64,000 nt of DNA from Buddleja alternifolia (lineage: Eukaryota > Streptophyta > Magnoliopsida > Lamiales > Scrophulariaceae): positions 16,249,134 to 16,313,133 of the forward strand of contig CM033401.1 of NCBI GenBank assembly GCA_019426215.1, given 5' to 3'. The notes below the pieces were generated by a model. It worked only from the letters and a program-made list of their open reading frames with translations. It had not been told where the DNA came from and made no database searches. This document shows, one piece after another, positions 1 through 10,822 of this stretch (position 1 is its first letter; each line of letters opens with the position of its first letter). Position numbers and translations under genes: made by a program.

Positions 1-902
1 GTGTGAGAAATTTTCGAAAATGATGCAAGATCAATTTGAAATGAGCATGATGGGTGAATTAACTTTCTTCTTAGGATTACAAGTTAAACAACTCCCTAAT
101 GGAATATTTATAAACCAAGCTAAATATACAAGAGATATGATTAAGAAATTTGGTATGGAAAATGTATCATCTTCAAAAATTCGAATGAGCCAAACGTTTA
201 AGTTAGATAAAGATGAAGGTGGGAAGAAAATTGATATCACTAACTATAGAGGTATCATTGGATCACTTCTTTATCTTTCTGCTAGTAGACCGGATATTAT
301 GTTTTCGGTATGCATGTGTGCACGCTTTCAAGCTGATTCTAGAGAATCACACTTAAATGCTACCAAGAGAATCCTTAAATACCTAAAAGGCACACAAAAT
401 GTGGGCTTATGGTATCCACGGGACTCTCCTTTTGAACTAATCGGTTATTCAGACGCAGATTTTGCATGATGCAAAATAGATAGAAAAAGTACTAGTGGTA
501 CATGTCAATTTCTAGGTGATAGACTACTTTCGTGGCATAGTAAGAAACAACAATCCATAGTGACTTCTACAGTTGAGGCAGAGTATGTAGCCGCTGGGAG
601 CTATTGTGCACAAATCCTTTGGATGAGGCAACAACTTAGAGATTATGGAATAATCTTAGGTCTTAACCCAATCCATTGTGACAACCAAAGCGCTTTAGCT
701 ATGACCCAAAATCCCGTCCTTCATTCTAGAACCAAACATATTGACATTAGATACCATTTCTTGCGTGGCCATGTTCAAAAGAAAGATATCTCCACTTCAT
801 TGGAACTGACAAACAATTGGCAGATATCTTCACCAAAGCGCTCAACAAACAACGCTTTCTCACTTTGAGAAGTGAATTAGGTATGATTGATTTAAACGCT
901 TA
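1..902 (+). pseudogene. SIRE-like Ty1/Copia polyprotein, RT/RNase H end
   Basis: 3' end of a Copia pol gene; the 5' part lies outside the window. The translation shows the late reverse-transcriptase part (FFLGLQVKQ, GSLLYLSASRPDI), the RNase H start (GYSDADFA) and the RNase H end with the CDNQSA, RTKHIDIR and HFLRGHVQ motifs typical of Copia. An in-frame TGA at 467-469 follows DADFA, and a frameshift near 785-800 moves the last part (KQLADIFTKAL-like) into another frame, ending at the TAA near 902. The residue pattern and the envelope-like gene downstream point to the SIRE/Maximus lineage. RT and RNase H copy the element RNA in cytoplasmic particles; this copy cannot make an intact enzyme. 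The lineage call is from memory of family patterns. Confidence 0.85.
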
Positions 903-1787
903 AATCATAAAAGCATCATATCTTAATAGGCATACGCTTTAGGGGGAATCCACTTTAATAATACATCTAAAGCGTCTTTCAAAATTGAAACAAGTTATCA
1001 ATTTTAAGGGGAACTTTAAAATTGTACTTGTAACAATTCATAAGCGACTGTGATAAAAAAAATTGACTTTGAAAATATGCATTGACCACTAGTGCTTATC
1101 CTCTTTTATGCATGACAAAATCAATCTCTAATAAGTAAAATTGTCTTTTATAAGTCCAAGCGATTGATCTTATCCTTAACAGATTAAATTTTTTTTTTAA
1201 AAAAGACTTCAGCTTTGAAAAGATTGCCACTTTAATGCTAAGTTATTCTCTTTCAAAAGATCATGCATAGTTTTCATCGCTAAAAGTAACGTGTGGATAA
1301 GTCCAAGAGATTAGATTTGATAACTACCCACACGTGCCTATCAAATCAAACTGACGGTTAATGATTCCTATCGAAACCTAGGCGGTTCAGTGATTGCATG
1401 AGTCTGAGTACATGTCAGTGTACTATCAGGCGCGTGTATTTCACGCCGAAAATTTCAAGACTTTTCAAACGTCTTTCAATTAAATGGGTAACTGTGGATC
1501 CCAAAAATTCTCTATTTTGTAACAGTTAACCTATTTTCTCGGCACTATTGACATCCGTACCTTCGAATAAACGGTTCAAATTTAAATCTTTTCAAATTTC
1601 AATATTAATGATTCAACACGTGGCAAAATTTAAGCCCTTCAGAAGTTACTTTCTTTGCCTCTATATAAACTCAAGATCTTTACAGTCAGACTGTATCACT
1701 TCCAAAAACTCTCTCTACTGTAAAATCTTCATCTCTTTCAAGGTAAAAACTTCTCTCATTCCTTCAAAAAGCTTCAAACTTTCAGCA
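903..1787 (+). other. spacer between pol and envelope-like gene
   Basis: About 880 bp without a convincing coding region between the decayed pol gene and the envelope-like gene. It is AT-rich with short purine runs, for example AGGGGGAAT near 943. The last 130 bp hold a TATA-like box and a pyrimidine-rich stretch that looks like a transcript leader. A possible small leader intron runs from a GTAAAA near 1742 to a CAG at 1783-1785 just before the ATG. Such spacers are normal in SIRE elements. Confidence 0.5.
1662..1669 (+). promoter_or_regulatory. possible TATA box for envelope-like gene
   Basis: The sequence TATATAAA lies about 120 bp upstream of the ATG at 1788, followed by a CT-rich leader. 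It could start a separate transcript of the envelope-like gene instead of relying on read-through or splicing from the LTR. This is inferred from position and base pattern only. Confidence 0.35.
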
Positions 1788-3041
1788 ATGGCACCCAAAG
1801 CTTCAAAATCTTCCAAATCATCCAAGTCTGCCACCGGAAAAACTTCCCGTGCTGAAAAACCGGTCACGGTTAACGCCGGATTTCTTGTTAACTGGGACTA
1901 CCTCTTTGATAACCAGAATTTTCCTCTTCGGACTGTTCTTCCACTTGTCCAGAAATCTGGTTTGCGCGACATGATTACTGCCGTGTTCAACCTTCATGAA
2001 GCAGAAACTCTTTTCTTCTTCCAAAATGCTAAATTTCCGACGATGGAAACTCTATTTCATGCGTCTTTCCTTTTGCCCAAGAAACCTTCACTCTCACTTC
2101 TTCTCTGATTTCATCATTGCTTCATCTGCCCAATGATGGTGCCGAAGTCGAGAGTGTCACTCTTGGTGATGCTACCAAGGTCTGGGAGCTGATCAAGAAA
2201 GATGAAGTCGAAGCGGCTTATGAACCAAACTTCAAGAAAAATGACATGAAGGGCGAATATGTCATTTTTGCGAACATTTGCGCCAAGATGATCGAATGCA
2301 GAAAGGGGACATTCGATAAAGTTACAAATATTCAGTACAAGATGATGGTGGCCATTCTGACCAAATTGAAGATTAATTGGTGTCTCTATGTCTTTAATCG
2401 CTTTAAGGCAGCGATGGCCAAGTCGGTTAATCCCAAGCCTTATGGGATTGTGTTAAGTAGAATTCTTAGCGCTTGCGGTTTTACAAACTCCACTGGAAAA
2501 AAGATCCCAGCGTTAAAATTCTATGGCAAGAAGATGATCAGCGGGATGCTCAAACCTCAAAAACATGGTGGTGCAGCGGTTCCCAAAGAAGAGCGTGAGC
2601 GACTTTACGCCAAAGGAGTTGTTCGCAGTGATGATGAATAGCAAGTGTCTTCCTCTTCATCGTCATCCTCGTCTGAAGAAGAAGTGGTGGTTAAGCGACC
2701 AAAAAGAAAAATCGCTCTCAAAGTCGATGAGCTAGCCAAGTCAGCCAAGAAGCAGAAGCCGGAGCCCAAGAAGAAACAAAAATCTCCTTCTCCTTCACCA
2801 AAATCACCCTCTCCTCCTCCAGCATTTAACTTCTCAATTCCTGAAGAAGAGGAAGCAGTAGTAGAAGAAGTACCGCTTGCCCCGAGGCGTACTTCTCTCT
2901 CTACTCCATCCGCGTCTACAAGCGTTTCAGCAAATCCAACACTTGGAGAGTCATCGAGCGTTCCTCTCTCTGACGCTGTTCCCGAAATCAGCTCAGATCC
3001 TCAAGCCGCTACTCAATCTGAGAGGCTTTCTAGTGCTCAGG

Positions 3042-3122
3042 GTAAGTATTTGCTAAGAAAATTAGTCTATCCTTTCCTCATTAGTTTCTAAGTTTCTAAC
3101 GCTAGGATAAAATCTCTTTCAG
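3042..3122 (+). other. apparent intron 1 of envelope-like gene (81 bp)
   Basis: Begins GTAAGT and ends with a pyrimidine run and CAG. The reading frame before it (SSAQ) continues after it (AQCETSFEYV) only if this stretch is removed, in phase 1 with a split GCT codon. Without removal the frame ends at the stop at 3089-3091. Confidence 0.6.
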
Positions 3123-3299
3123 CTCAATGTGAAACTAGTTTTGAATATGTTCTCAACACTCTTGAAGAATTACGTATTCCCATTCGTGCTGATCCAATAA
3201 CTTCTTTTCTCGATTTAGAACCAAAAAAAGAAGTCCCGGAGCCTGTCTCTAATATAGAAACAGATCAAGCGACTATGTCAGTCGATGATATTCCTCAGG

Positions 3300-3379
3300 G
3301 TAAGCGTTTTAGTCTTTTCCATGTAATTTCTGCTTAGTAGAAATTTTGCTTGCTTCTCTCAACCGCTTACTTGTATCAG
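3300..3379 (+). other. apparent intron 2 of envelope-like gene (80 bp)
   Basis: Begins GTAAGC and ends ATCAG. Removal joins DDIPQ to AQDAPHDEP in one frame. It has the same phase and junction bases (CAG G / CT CAA) as intron 1, and almost the same length. The 177 bp between the two introns is open throughout. Confidence 0.6.
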
Positions 3380-4862
3380 CTCAAGATGCACCTCACGATG
3401 AACCAACCGCTGATGCTCCTCCTCCCTCCGAGATTCCAGTCTAAGTAGATGTGGATATGGCAACTGTTGTGGATATTGCAAAAGAAGCATCTCAAGCCCT
3501 TCCAGACGCTGAACCATCTTCAGCTAGTGAAGCGACTTTACATGCTGAGAGGTCGATAGAAGTGGCCTCCATTCCAACAGAAGCGATTGCCCTTGTTCCT
3601 ACTCCAACAGGACCTCCTCCTCGTGTCATCGATTTCTTTCCTCGCAGATATACTCCTGATCTTGAATTTTATTATATCGCTAGAGAACGAGACACCCAGA
3701 CGCTTGCAGAGCTAGAAATCTCTTTTCAAACAACTCTCCATCAGCCTGATCTTTCCAACACCCAAAAGTTTGAATTCTTTGAGCATTTTTCCGATTTAAG
3801 ACTCTACAACATGGAGCGACTCCAATCTCGCTTTGAGTATATTCGTCGACCAGTGTTCAATAGAGCAAATTTTGATCAAGCACGGTTTAATTTCACCTGT
3901 CGCTCAGACGAAAAGATCAAAAGAAAGCTGATAAGCTTGGAAGAAGATGGATGATGAGTACAACCAGATGGGCTGAAGAATTCGTTCTTCATTTCTACTC
4001 CCTTGATGAACTCATAAGATATCCATTTTTGTTTGAATTTGGAATTGAATACAGACGCCGAGGATTCGCGACCTTTTTGCTTCAACAGCGTCAGCACTTT
4101 GCAGGCAATGTCAGTGACTTACCATGCTACAGGCAACCAATAGAATCCTACATTCGCCAGCAGCAAGCCTTATTCAACCAAGGCGGACGCTACATCATGC
4201 ATCCTCGTTAAGCGTTTGTTCAACGTGTCTTTCCTGACCTCAACGGAGAAGCCTCATCCAGCAAACAATCGCTTCTTCCCGGTCAAAGTCAAATTCGTGT
4301 TGATGTTTCAAATGAGCATGCTGAGTTTGCTGTCTTCCACAGAGACATGAGAGCAGTGATAGAAAATGCCCAAGCGCTGGACATCTCTTTTAATCATTAC
4401 TCAAGGTTAAGCAATTTCAGAGGATACAATCTACACCCTGTGCTCTTCAGTCAACAGAACATTCAAGTGGCCAAAATGATTTCGCTAATTAAGCCCGTGG
4501 ATCAAACAGCAGCTCAAGCGTTGATGCCTCTTATTCTGGACTTTTCAAGTGTTATACTTCAGGAATAGAATTGCCGGAAGGTGTGCAACTTGCACTTTGT
4601 ACAGAAGAGCGCGAAGACGCTATATTCTTTATTCCGCAATCAAGCCTGATTAGTTCAAGGCATGTGATGGAAGCACTTGGGCCACTCTGGGTCATTGCTA
4701 TTGAAGATCCTTCTCCCCCAATCCAAATAATTGAAGAAGAACCTGCTCCTACTGAGGAAGTCGCTCCAATTTCTGAGGCTTCTTTGCCAGATTCTTCTAG
4801 CGCCCATGTCGTCGAGCCCCCAGTGATCGAAGATCCTTCAATGGATCAAGCACTAGTACAGA

Positions 4863-6205
4863 AAAGGCCTGTTACAGCGCACATTTTACCGCGGTTTTTT
4901 GAAAACCGCTGAACGGAGAGACTTATTACAGCGGTTTATAAGTGAACCGTTATAATGGATATTAATCGGGTATCTATTACAGCGGTTCGGTATCGAACCG
5001 CTGTAATAGCGCACATTTTACAGAAAAGGCCTGTTACAGCGCACATTTTACAGCGGTTTTTTGAAAACCGCTGAACGGAGAGACTTATTACAGCGGTTTA
5101 TAAGTGAACCGTTATAATGGATATTAATCGGGTATCTATTACAGCGGTTCGGTATCGAACCGCTGTAATAGTTCCAAACCTATTATAGCGGTTCGTTAGA
5201 AAACCGCTCTAATAGGCCGATCAAAATAAGAAAAAAAAAAACTTCTTATAGCGGTTCGGTATCGAACTGCTATAACTGGGCTAAACCTGTTACAGCGGTT
5301 CGCTACCGAACCGCTGTAACAGGGAACCAGTTACAGCGGTTCGGTACCGAACCGCTGTAACCGATTCCCTGTTACAGCGGTTCGGTAGCGAACCGCTGTA
5401 ACAGGTCAAAAAATTAAAAAAAAAAATTCCCCCCCAATTTTCCAGCCCAAAATTTTTCGGAGCAAAAAAAAAAACTTTTTTTTTTGGTACCGAACCGGTT
5501 ACAGCGGTTCGCTACCGAACCGCTGTAACAGGTCAAAAAATTTAAAAAAAATTCCCCCCCCCAATTTTCCCGCCCAAAATTTTTCGGAGCAAAAAAAAAA
5601 AACTTTTTTTTTTTGGTACCGAACCGCTGTAACCGGTTCCCTGTTACAGCGGTTCGGTACCGAACCGCTGTAACAGGTCAAAATATTTAAAAAAAATTCC
5701 CCCCCCAATTTTCCCGCCCAAAATATTTCCGCCCAAAATTTTTCGGAGTAAAAAAAAAAAAAAATTTTTTTTGGTACCGAACTGGTTACAGCGGTTCGGT
5801 ACCGAACCGCTGTAACCGGTTCCCTGTTACAGCGGTTCGCTACCGAACCGCTGTAACAGGTCAAAAATTTTTTAAAAAAATTCCCCCCCAATTTTCCCGC
5901 CCAAAATTTTTCGGAGCAAAAAAAAAACTTTTTTTTTTGGTACCGAACCGGTTACAGCGGTTTGCTACCGAACCGCTGTAACAGGTCAAAAAATTTTTAA
6001 AAAAATTCCCCTCCAATTTTTCCGCCCAAAATATTTTCGCCCAAAATTTTTCGGAGTAAAAAAAAAAACTTTTTTTTTTTGGTACCGAACCGCTGCAACC
6101 GGTTCCCTGTTAATGAACCGCTGCAATAGGTCAAATATTTTAAAAAAATTCCCCCCCATTTTTACCGCCCAAAACTTTTCGGACCTATTACAGCGGTTAT
6201 TCAAA
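4863..6205. repeat. left subterminal palindrome array of the small CACTA
   Basis: Many copies of TTACAGCGGTT and its reverse complement, usually paired as near-perfect palindromes around GGTACC, ATCGAA or short loops. In 4900-5160 a block of roughly 120 bp is present twice almost unchanged. From about 5400 to 6170 a higher-order unit of roughly 120-180 bp repeats about five times: palindrome, then AGGTCAAAAA, A-run, C-run, AATTTT, TTTTTCGGAG, A-run and T-run. In En/Spm, subterminal repeats are bound by the TNPA protein; the same role is inferred here. Confidence 0.85.
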
Positions 6206-6331
6206 GAACCGCTATAATAGGCTTTGACCGAAAATAAAAATCCTCTTTATATATCTCACTCCTCTTTCTCTTCTTCATTTGAAATTTCAAATTTCATCTT
6301 CTTCATTTCTTCTTTATCTCTTACTCCTCTC

Positions 6332-6545
6332 TCTCTCTCTCTCTCACTAACGCCGCCGACACTACCACCTCCATCAACACCGCCGACACTACCACCTCCA
6401 TCAACGCCGCCGACACCACCTATATGTATGGGTGTATGTATATTTGTGTATGTGTGGGTACATTTATTTTGTGTATATGTGGGTGTATATGTATATTTGT
6501 GTATGTGTAGATGGGTGTATGTATAAATTTGTGTATTTACGAAAA
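6332..6545 (+). repeat. CT microsatellite, proline-codon and TGTATG repeats
   Basis: A CTCTCT run (from about 6331) is followed by repeated CACCTCCATCAACACCGCCG-type units and then degenerate TGTATGTGTGGG repeats. The same order (CT run, CCG/CCA-rich part, TATATG part) is found at 40590-41000 in the large CACTA, where it precedes the transposase. This copy is probably the left-over 5' leader of a deleted autonomous ancestor. Confidence 0.6.
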
Positions 6546-6561
6546 TTTTTTTCGTTTATAA

Positions 6562-6852
6562 TTTGACCGTGTCAGAATGACACGAAATTTGCACGGTCAT
6601 AGCGAAACGGCATTCCGAACAAAACACACTCTGCCTTGCGCTCTCGGGATTTTAGCTATCCGAGATCGTTTAAGGCCTTAAATACGCATTTTATTACAAA
6701 AATACGTATTTTTGTAATAAAACACGTATTTGAGGCCTTAAACGATCTCGGATGGCTAAAATCACGAGAGCGTAAGACTTTGTCTTACGTTTTGTTCGGA
6801 ATGCCATTTCGCTATGACCGTGCAAATTTCGTATCATTCTAACACGGTCAAA
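6562..6852. repeat. 291 bp foldback (inverted repeat) inside the small CACTA
   Basis: The sequence starts TTTGACCGTGT and ends ACACGGTCAAA. The two arms match almost base for base for most of their length (for example CGGCATTCCGAACAAAA against TTTTGTTCGGAATGCC), with the centre around TTACAAAAATACGTATTTTTGTAA. There is no open reading frame of note. It could be a foldback MITE nested in the CACTA or part of the element. I see no clear target duplication. Confidence 0.8.
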
Positions 6853-6872
6853 ATTTTTTTTTTTTTTTTTAA

Positions 6873-7150
6873 AGCGCCTATTACAGCGGTTTTCGAAAAA
6901 ACCGCTGTAATAGTGTAGCCTATTACAACGGTTTTTTCCTAAACCGCTGTAATAGGCTTCTTAAAAAAAAAAATTTTTTTTAATAGCGGTTATTTGTATA
7001 ACCGCTGTAATAGGGTATACCCTATTACAGCGGTTATAAAAATAACCGCTGTAATAGGTATCTATTACAGCGGTTTTTAACCGCTGTAATTGGCCTGAAC
7101 CAATTACAGCGGTTAAAAACCGCTGTAATTGGCCAAAAATAACCGCTTTA
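6873..7150. repeat. right subterminal palindrome array of the small CACTA
   Basis: Repeated CTATTACAGCGGTT and AACCGCTGTAATAGG units in head-to-head pairs run up to the right terminal inverted repeat. The spacer between the paired half-sites differs from the left arm. Confidence 0.8.
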
Positions 7151-8398
7151 ATAGGTCATTTCTGTAGTAGTGAAGCGATTGAAGAAGTGCACGCTGAAAC
7201 TGCTAAAGAGCCTGAAGAGCCATTTATCAGAGATAAATCCAAAGGCAAGGCTACAGTTTCTAGCTCTTACGGACTCATCCCGTCTTCTGAGCGTCCTTCT
7301 TCTGATTCGGATTCTGAGAGTGATTCAGAAGCTAGAGATTTCAGACAGGCAGTGTGGAACTCGCTCACCAACATTGAAGGTTCCTGTTCCAAGCTTTTTT
7401 AGGCTACTGATAGATATATCCGAATATTGTCTGATACGCGAAGTCGTGATATTGCAAACGCTACAAATAAAAGCACTGTTACAATCATGAACAACATATC
7501 ACCACTTGTTGTTGAACTCTCATCTGAATTCAACCGTCACTCAGCTCAGAGCGCTTCGGCTGATGCTGAAAGACATATTTCGACCGTTGCCGCTGCTCAG
7601 AGCATCGCTCAACAAGTTGCTCTCTTAGTTGACGAAGTTCGACTCTTGCGAAGAGAAGTTGCTGAGTTGAAAACCTCTCTTGATGATGCCAAGAAGGGGG
7701 AAAATACAAAAAAGCATCAAGCTTCCAAAGCAATATCAAAGACAGATAATAAAAATTGGCGATCAATGTTTGAAGAACTAGTGAGCATCAAGAAGATGTT
7801 AACTAAAAAGAGAAAGCCAAGGTATTATCTAGGAAGATATCAGCTTCCGGAATTGGACGTCGATTTCTTGGAAAGTATGGGATTTCAACCTTTTGCTGGA
7901 CCACTAAGACGACCTATCAATTGGAAATCGTCAAAAGATCCAACAAAAGATATCTATCACGATTTCATTCGTGAACTTGGAATTTCTTCAAGAGAATGGA
8001 CGGAAAGGTTGTTAGAACTTAATGAAAGCGCTAGACTTCATAGACATGATTACGATGAAGTTCAACATACGACAATGATCGACATTGATCGTCTCCTGAT
8101 GGACTTAGCGCTAGAAGTTCTCCAAGGCGAAGAAAGAGCAAAGCGACAGAAAAAGTGAATGAATTTTTTTTTTGTAATTCTGTTGTCGCTTTCATTTATA
8201 TTACTTTCAGTATAAATCATGTATGCTAATTCTTTCAATATATGAATGATTTATGCTGAAACAACTTGTTGAAGCTAATCTAACTTTAGTTAACTTTACT
8301 AATTTTTTAAACGCTAACTTATATTCATTTGGGATTTTCTTTTAAGTAACTCTTAAATTATAAAAGAGTTATAAGAGTTAAAAGTCTTGACATCATCA

Positions 8399-8411
8399 AA
8401 AAGGGGGAAAT
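8399..8411 (+). promoter_or_regulatory. polypurine tract of the SIRE-like element
   Basis: AAAAGGGGGAAAT immediately precedes the LTR start TGTTAGGAAATT. Polypurine tracts prime plus-strand DNA synthesis. The same tract recurs in reverse at 61488-61502 beside the second SIRE LTR. Confidence 0.85.
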
Positions 8412-9010
8412 TGTTAGGAAATTTCGTGTTAGATGTTTTGATGATGACAAGATAGGATTCAATGTTAGACCTCAAATAAAATGTATTCATAGATCATTGT
8501 TTAAGCATTTGAAAGTTTGTAATTGTTATTTTGTTTAGGCTTGTATTTTTATCTTTGTAGATTTTAGACTAAGTATTAGATACTGAATCGCTAATAGAAT
8601 TCTAGGTGAGTCTATTAGAGAAGAAGTTGAAGATCAGCGTCTGAAGTCAACCAGAGATGAAGATTTGTTTCTTAGCGTCCGTCAAACGCTGAAGGACCTC
8701 TTTTCAGGATTTATGGATCAAGCGCTCAAAGCACTTAAGCGACCGATGTCAAATTCACCTGAAATAAATCCTCAAGTCATGAAGGACTTAAATGCATTAA
8801 ATGCCTGATAAGAGCTTTAAATGTGATAAGCCACTGTGACTTGTGGACAAGCCACCTTTTTGACTAGACTGTCAGAACTTCAGAGTTTATAGCTGCTCCC
8901 ATCCAATAAGTGCCAGCAGATTTTTAGGAATGTCAGGTTTTAGGTAGAATCACGCGCCGCGTGAGAGGCACTCTCCTACATGTGTCCAACGGACAGATCC
9001 TAAGAATTGC

Positions 9011-9020
9011 CTATAAATAC
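9011..9020 (+). promoter_or_regulatory. TATA box in SIRE LTR
   Basis: CTATAAATAC in the middle of the LTR, about 600 bp from its start. The equivalent position in the minus-strand LTRs reads as TTTATAG at 17041-17050 and near 60833-60840, so the box is kept in all three copies. Confidence 0.6.
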
Positions 9021-9543
9021 CTTACCTTCAGCAAACCCCAAAAGTACGGTACATAATATTACAAGAGAAAATTACGTACATGCACAAGAAAAACTTGCTT
9101 AGAAAAAGCTTAGAAACTCCATAGCTAAAATTCCTTCAAGCTTTTTATCTACATTCCAGACAATCACAAATATCTCAAACCTCTTCCAAAGAAGAAACCT
9201 AAATTCCTATTGAGATATTCCAAGTTGTTTGATCTTCCCAAAAACAACAAAACCTTGTGACAAACCTTCAACCTTTCATCTGAGTGAGAAAGTTGTTGAA
9301 ACCCCTTTTCAAGCAGTATTTCTGAGTGAGAGAAGCTTGTAGAAGACGATCTTCATTGGTGCTGAAATCTGTGTGATCATGGAGCCCGAGATCTTTTTCA
9401 TCCTTTACTGTCTTGTAGAAGATTCTGTGTGATTCTTTGATAATCATCCTAGTAAATTCCTCCAAGTGAAAAAGGAGAAGAAGGACGTAACTGGGATTAC
9501 ATCACCCAGTGAACCTTATATATCTTGTGTCATTTATATTTTA

Positions 9544-10822
9544 GGAAAAATTGCAAAATATACCCCTGTGAAATACGAAACCTGCATGAAACCTACCTGT
9601 GTTATAAAAATAGCCTAATATACCCCTGTGTTTTTGAAAAACCCTGCAAGAAAACCCCTGTCCGTTAGAAACTAACGGAGAGTAGCTTGCACGCGCGGTT
9701 TGTGCGAAGTGGGACGTATTTTAGGGTTTTTAAAAGTTAAAATGGAAGTATAATTGACTAAAATACTCTTTTCCTATTTTCCTTTTTTCTTTTTTCTCTT
9801 TTCTCTGTTTTCTTTTCTCCCTCACTCTTTTCTTTTTCCTTTTTTCTTTTTCTTTCCTTTTCTTTTCTTTTTTCTATCCTTCCTTTTCCCCTTCATTTCC
9901 TTCTTCTTCGTCCCGTCTCTGCAGCAACCCCCCAACACACTTCAAGTCACACCACCGATGTGCACCACCAACCTGCAATGGGCTGCCACCGACACCACCC
10001 CCGCCCATGACCCACCACCCCGCCGCCGCTTGCTCTCAGTCCAGATTTACCACCGCCGCCGCCGTCAAATCACACAACCACCATAGTCGCCGTCAAATCA
10101 GCGCGCCTCTTCAATTCGCACTCCAGTTTACCCCCCTTCCTCAACTTCCACCAATTCCCCCTATCTGTACACACACATCTCCAGAGAGAGAGAATCTGAA
10201 TAGATGGAGAGAGAAAGCTAGGGTATTTGCAGATTTTTTTGAATTTTTCTGATTTTTTGAATTTTTTCTATTTTTATTTTTTTCTGAATTTTTCTGACAT
10301 TAATTTTGATTTTCAGGTTTTTTTCCCTTGAAATTTTAGATTTTTCTGAATTGTTTATATTTTTGATGAATTTTAGATTTTTTCGATAATTTTTCTAAAA
10401 TAATTTCTGATATTTTCTAATTTTGCCAATTTTTTTTCTTTTTTTCAATCTTTTTTTGGGGAAAATAGAATTACATAAAGCTTAATTAAATTTTTTTTCT
10501 AATTTTCTCTTGAATTTTCCTGATTTTTCTTGTTATTTCAGATTTTTTTGAATTTAATATATAACATAATGAACAAAATATAAATAATAATCAAATATAA
10601 AACATAATGAACAAAACATTTAATGATTGGCAATAAAAAATATAAAATTGAGGGGTATAACGGTCAAACTGTACAAAATATTAACGCCGTTAGCATATAC
10701 TAATGGAAAGAGAGAGTGTGCAAACTACAAGATAACAGAGGGGTATATTAGGCTATTTTTTTAACACAGGTGGGTTTCGTGCAGATTTCATGTTTCACAG
10801 GGGGGTTTTATGCAATTTTCCC
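9544..10822. mobile_element. non-autonomous Mutator-like element (1279 bp)
   Basis: Terminal inverted repeats start GGAAAAATTGCA on the left and, read inward on the other strand, GGGAAAATTGCA on the right. They stay similar for roughly 85 bp (both include CCACCTGTG- and AATAGCCTAATATACCCC-like blocks). A perfect 9 bp target duplication, TATATTTTA, flanks the element (9535-9543, 10823-10831), as expected for Mutator superfamily insertions. The inside has pyrimidine-rich DNA (9760-9900), CCA/CCG-rich DNA and T-rich DNA, and no transposase. The short reading frames within are products of these simple tracts. Confidence 0.9.

Larger units (their letters stand above)
4851..7172 (+). mobile_element. 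non-autonomous CACTA (En/Spm) element, 2322 bp
   Basis: The left end is CACTAGTACAGAAAAGG and the right end, read inward on the other strand, is CACTACTACAGAAATGA. The element is flanked on both sides by the 3 bp duplication AAG (4848-4850, 7173-7175), the hallmark of CACTA transposition. No transposase is present. The inside holds long arrays of palindromic TTACAGCGGTT units, a CT-rich and proline-codon-rich stretch like the one in the 9.9 kb CACTA element at 40590-40930, and a 291 bp foldback. It interrupts the SIRE envelope-like gene; removing the element and one AAG copy restores the host frame across the join. Strand is arbitrary. Confidence 0.93.
1788..8158 (+). pseudogene. SIRE envelope-like gene, split by a CACTA element
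   Basis: Third gene of the SIRE-like element, between pol and the 3' LTR. The start MAPKASKSSKSS lies downstream of the TATA-like box. Visible in order: a Lys/Ser-rich start; a folded part (VNWDYLFDNQNFPLR); a Ser/Lys/Pro-rich acidic and basic stretch near 2645-2900; two short introns; a folded part (FFPRRYTPDLEFYYIARER); the CACTA insertion; a coiled-coil-like stretch (7427-7740); and a C-terminal block ending KRQKK. Lesions: frameshift near 2070, stops at 2639-2641, about 3442 and 7400-7402, frameshift near 3930, stop at 4209-4211, and stop plus frameshift near 4566-4575. The C-terminal block recurs at 61727-62060. SIRE genes in this position are called envelope-like by location; a fusion role is unproven, and I see no clear membrane segment. 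Confidence 0.7.

Noticed and set aside
5499..6204. Open reading frames on the minus strand with repeated Gly-Gly-Phe-Phe and Cys-Tyr-Ser-Gly stretches
   Set aside because: They only follow the tandem subterminal repeats of the CACTA element; there is no start context, and they are not protein-like.
6224..6526. Proline/serine-rich frame in the small CACTA
   Set aside because: Made of CT microsatellite and CCA/CCG repeats; the same low-complexity tract is a leader in the large CACTA.
9754..10252. Phe-rich and His/Pro-rich frames inside the Mutator-like element
   Set aside because: Products of pyrimidine-rich and CCA/CCG-rich tracts; no transposase or known domain.
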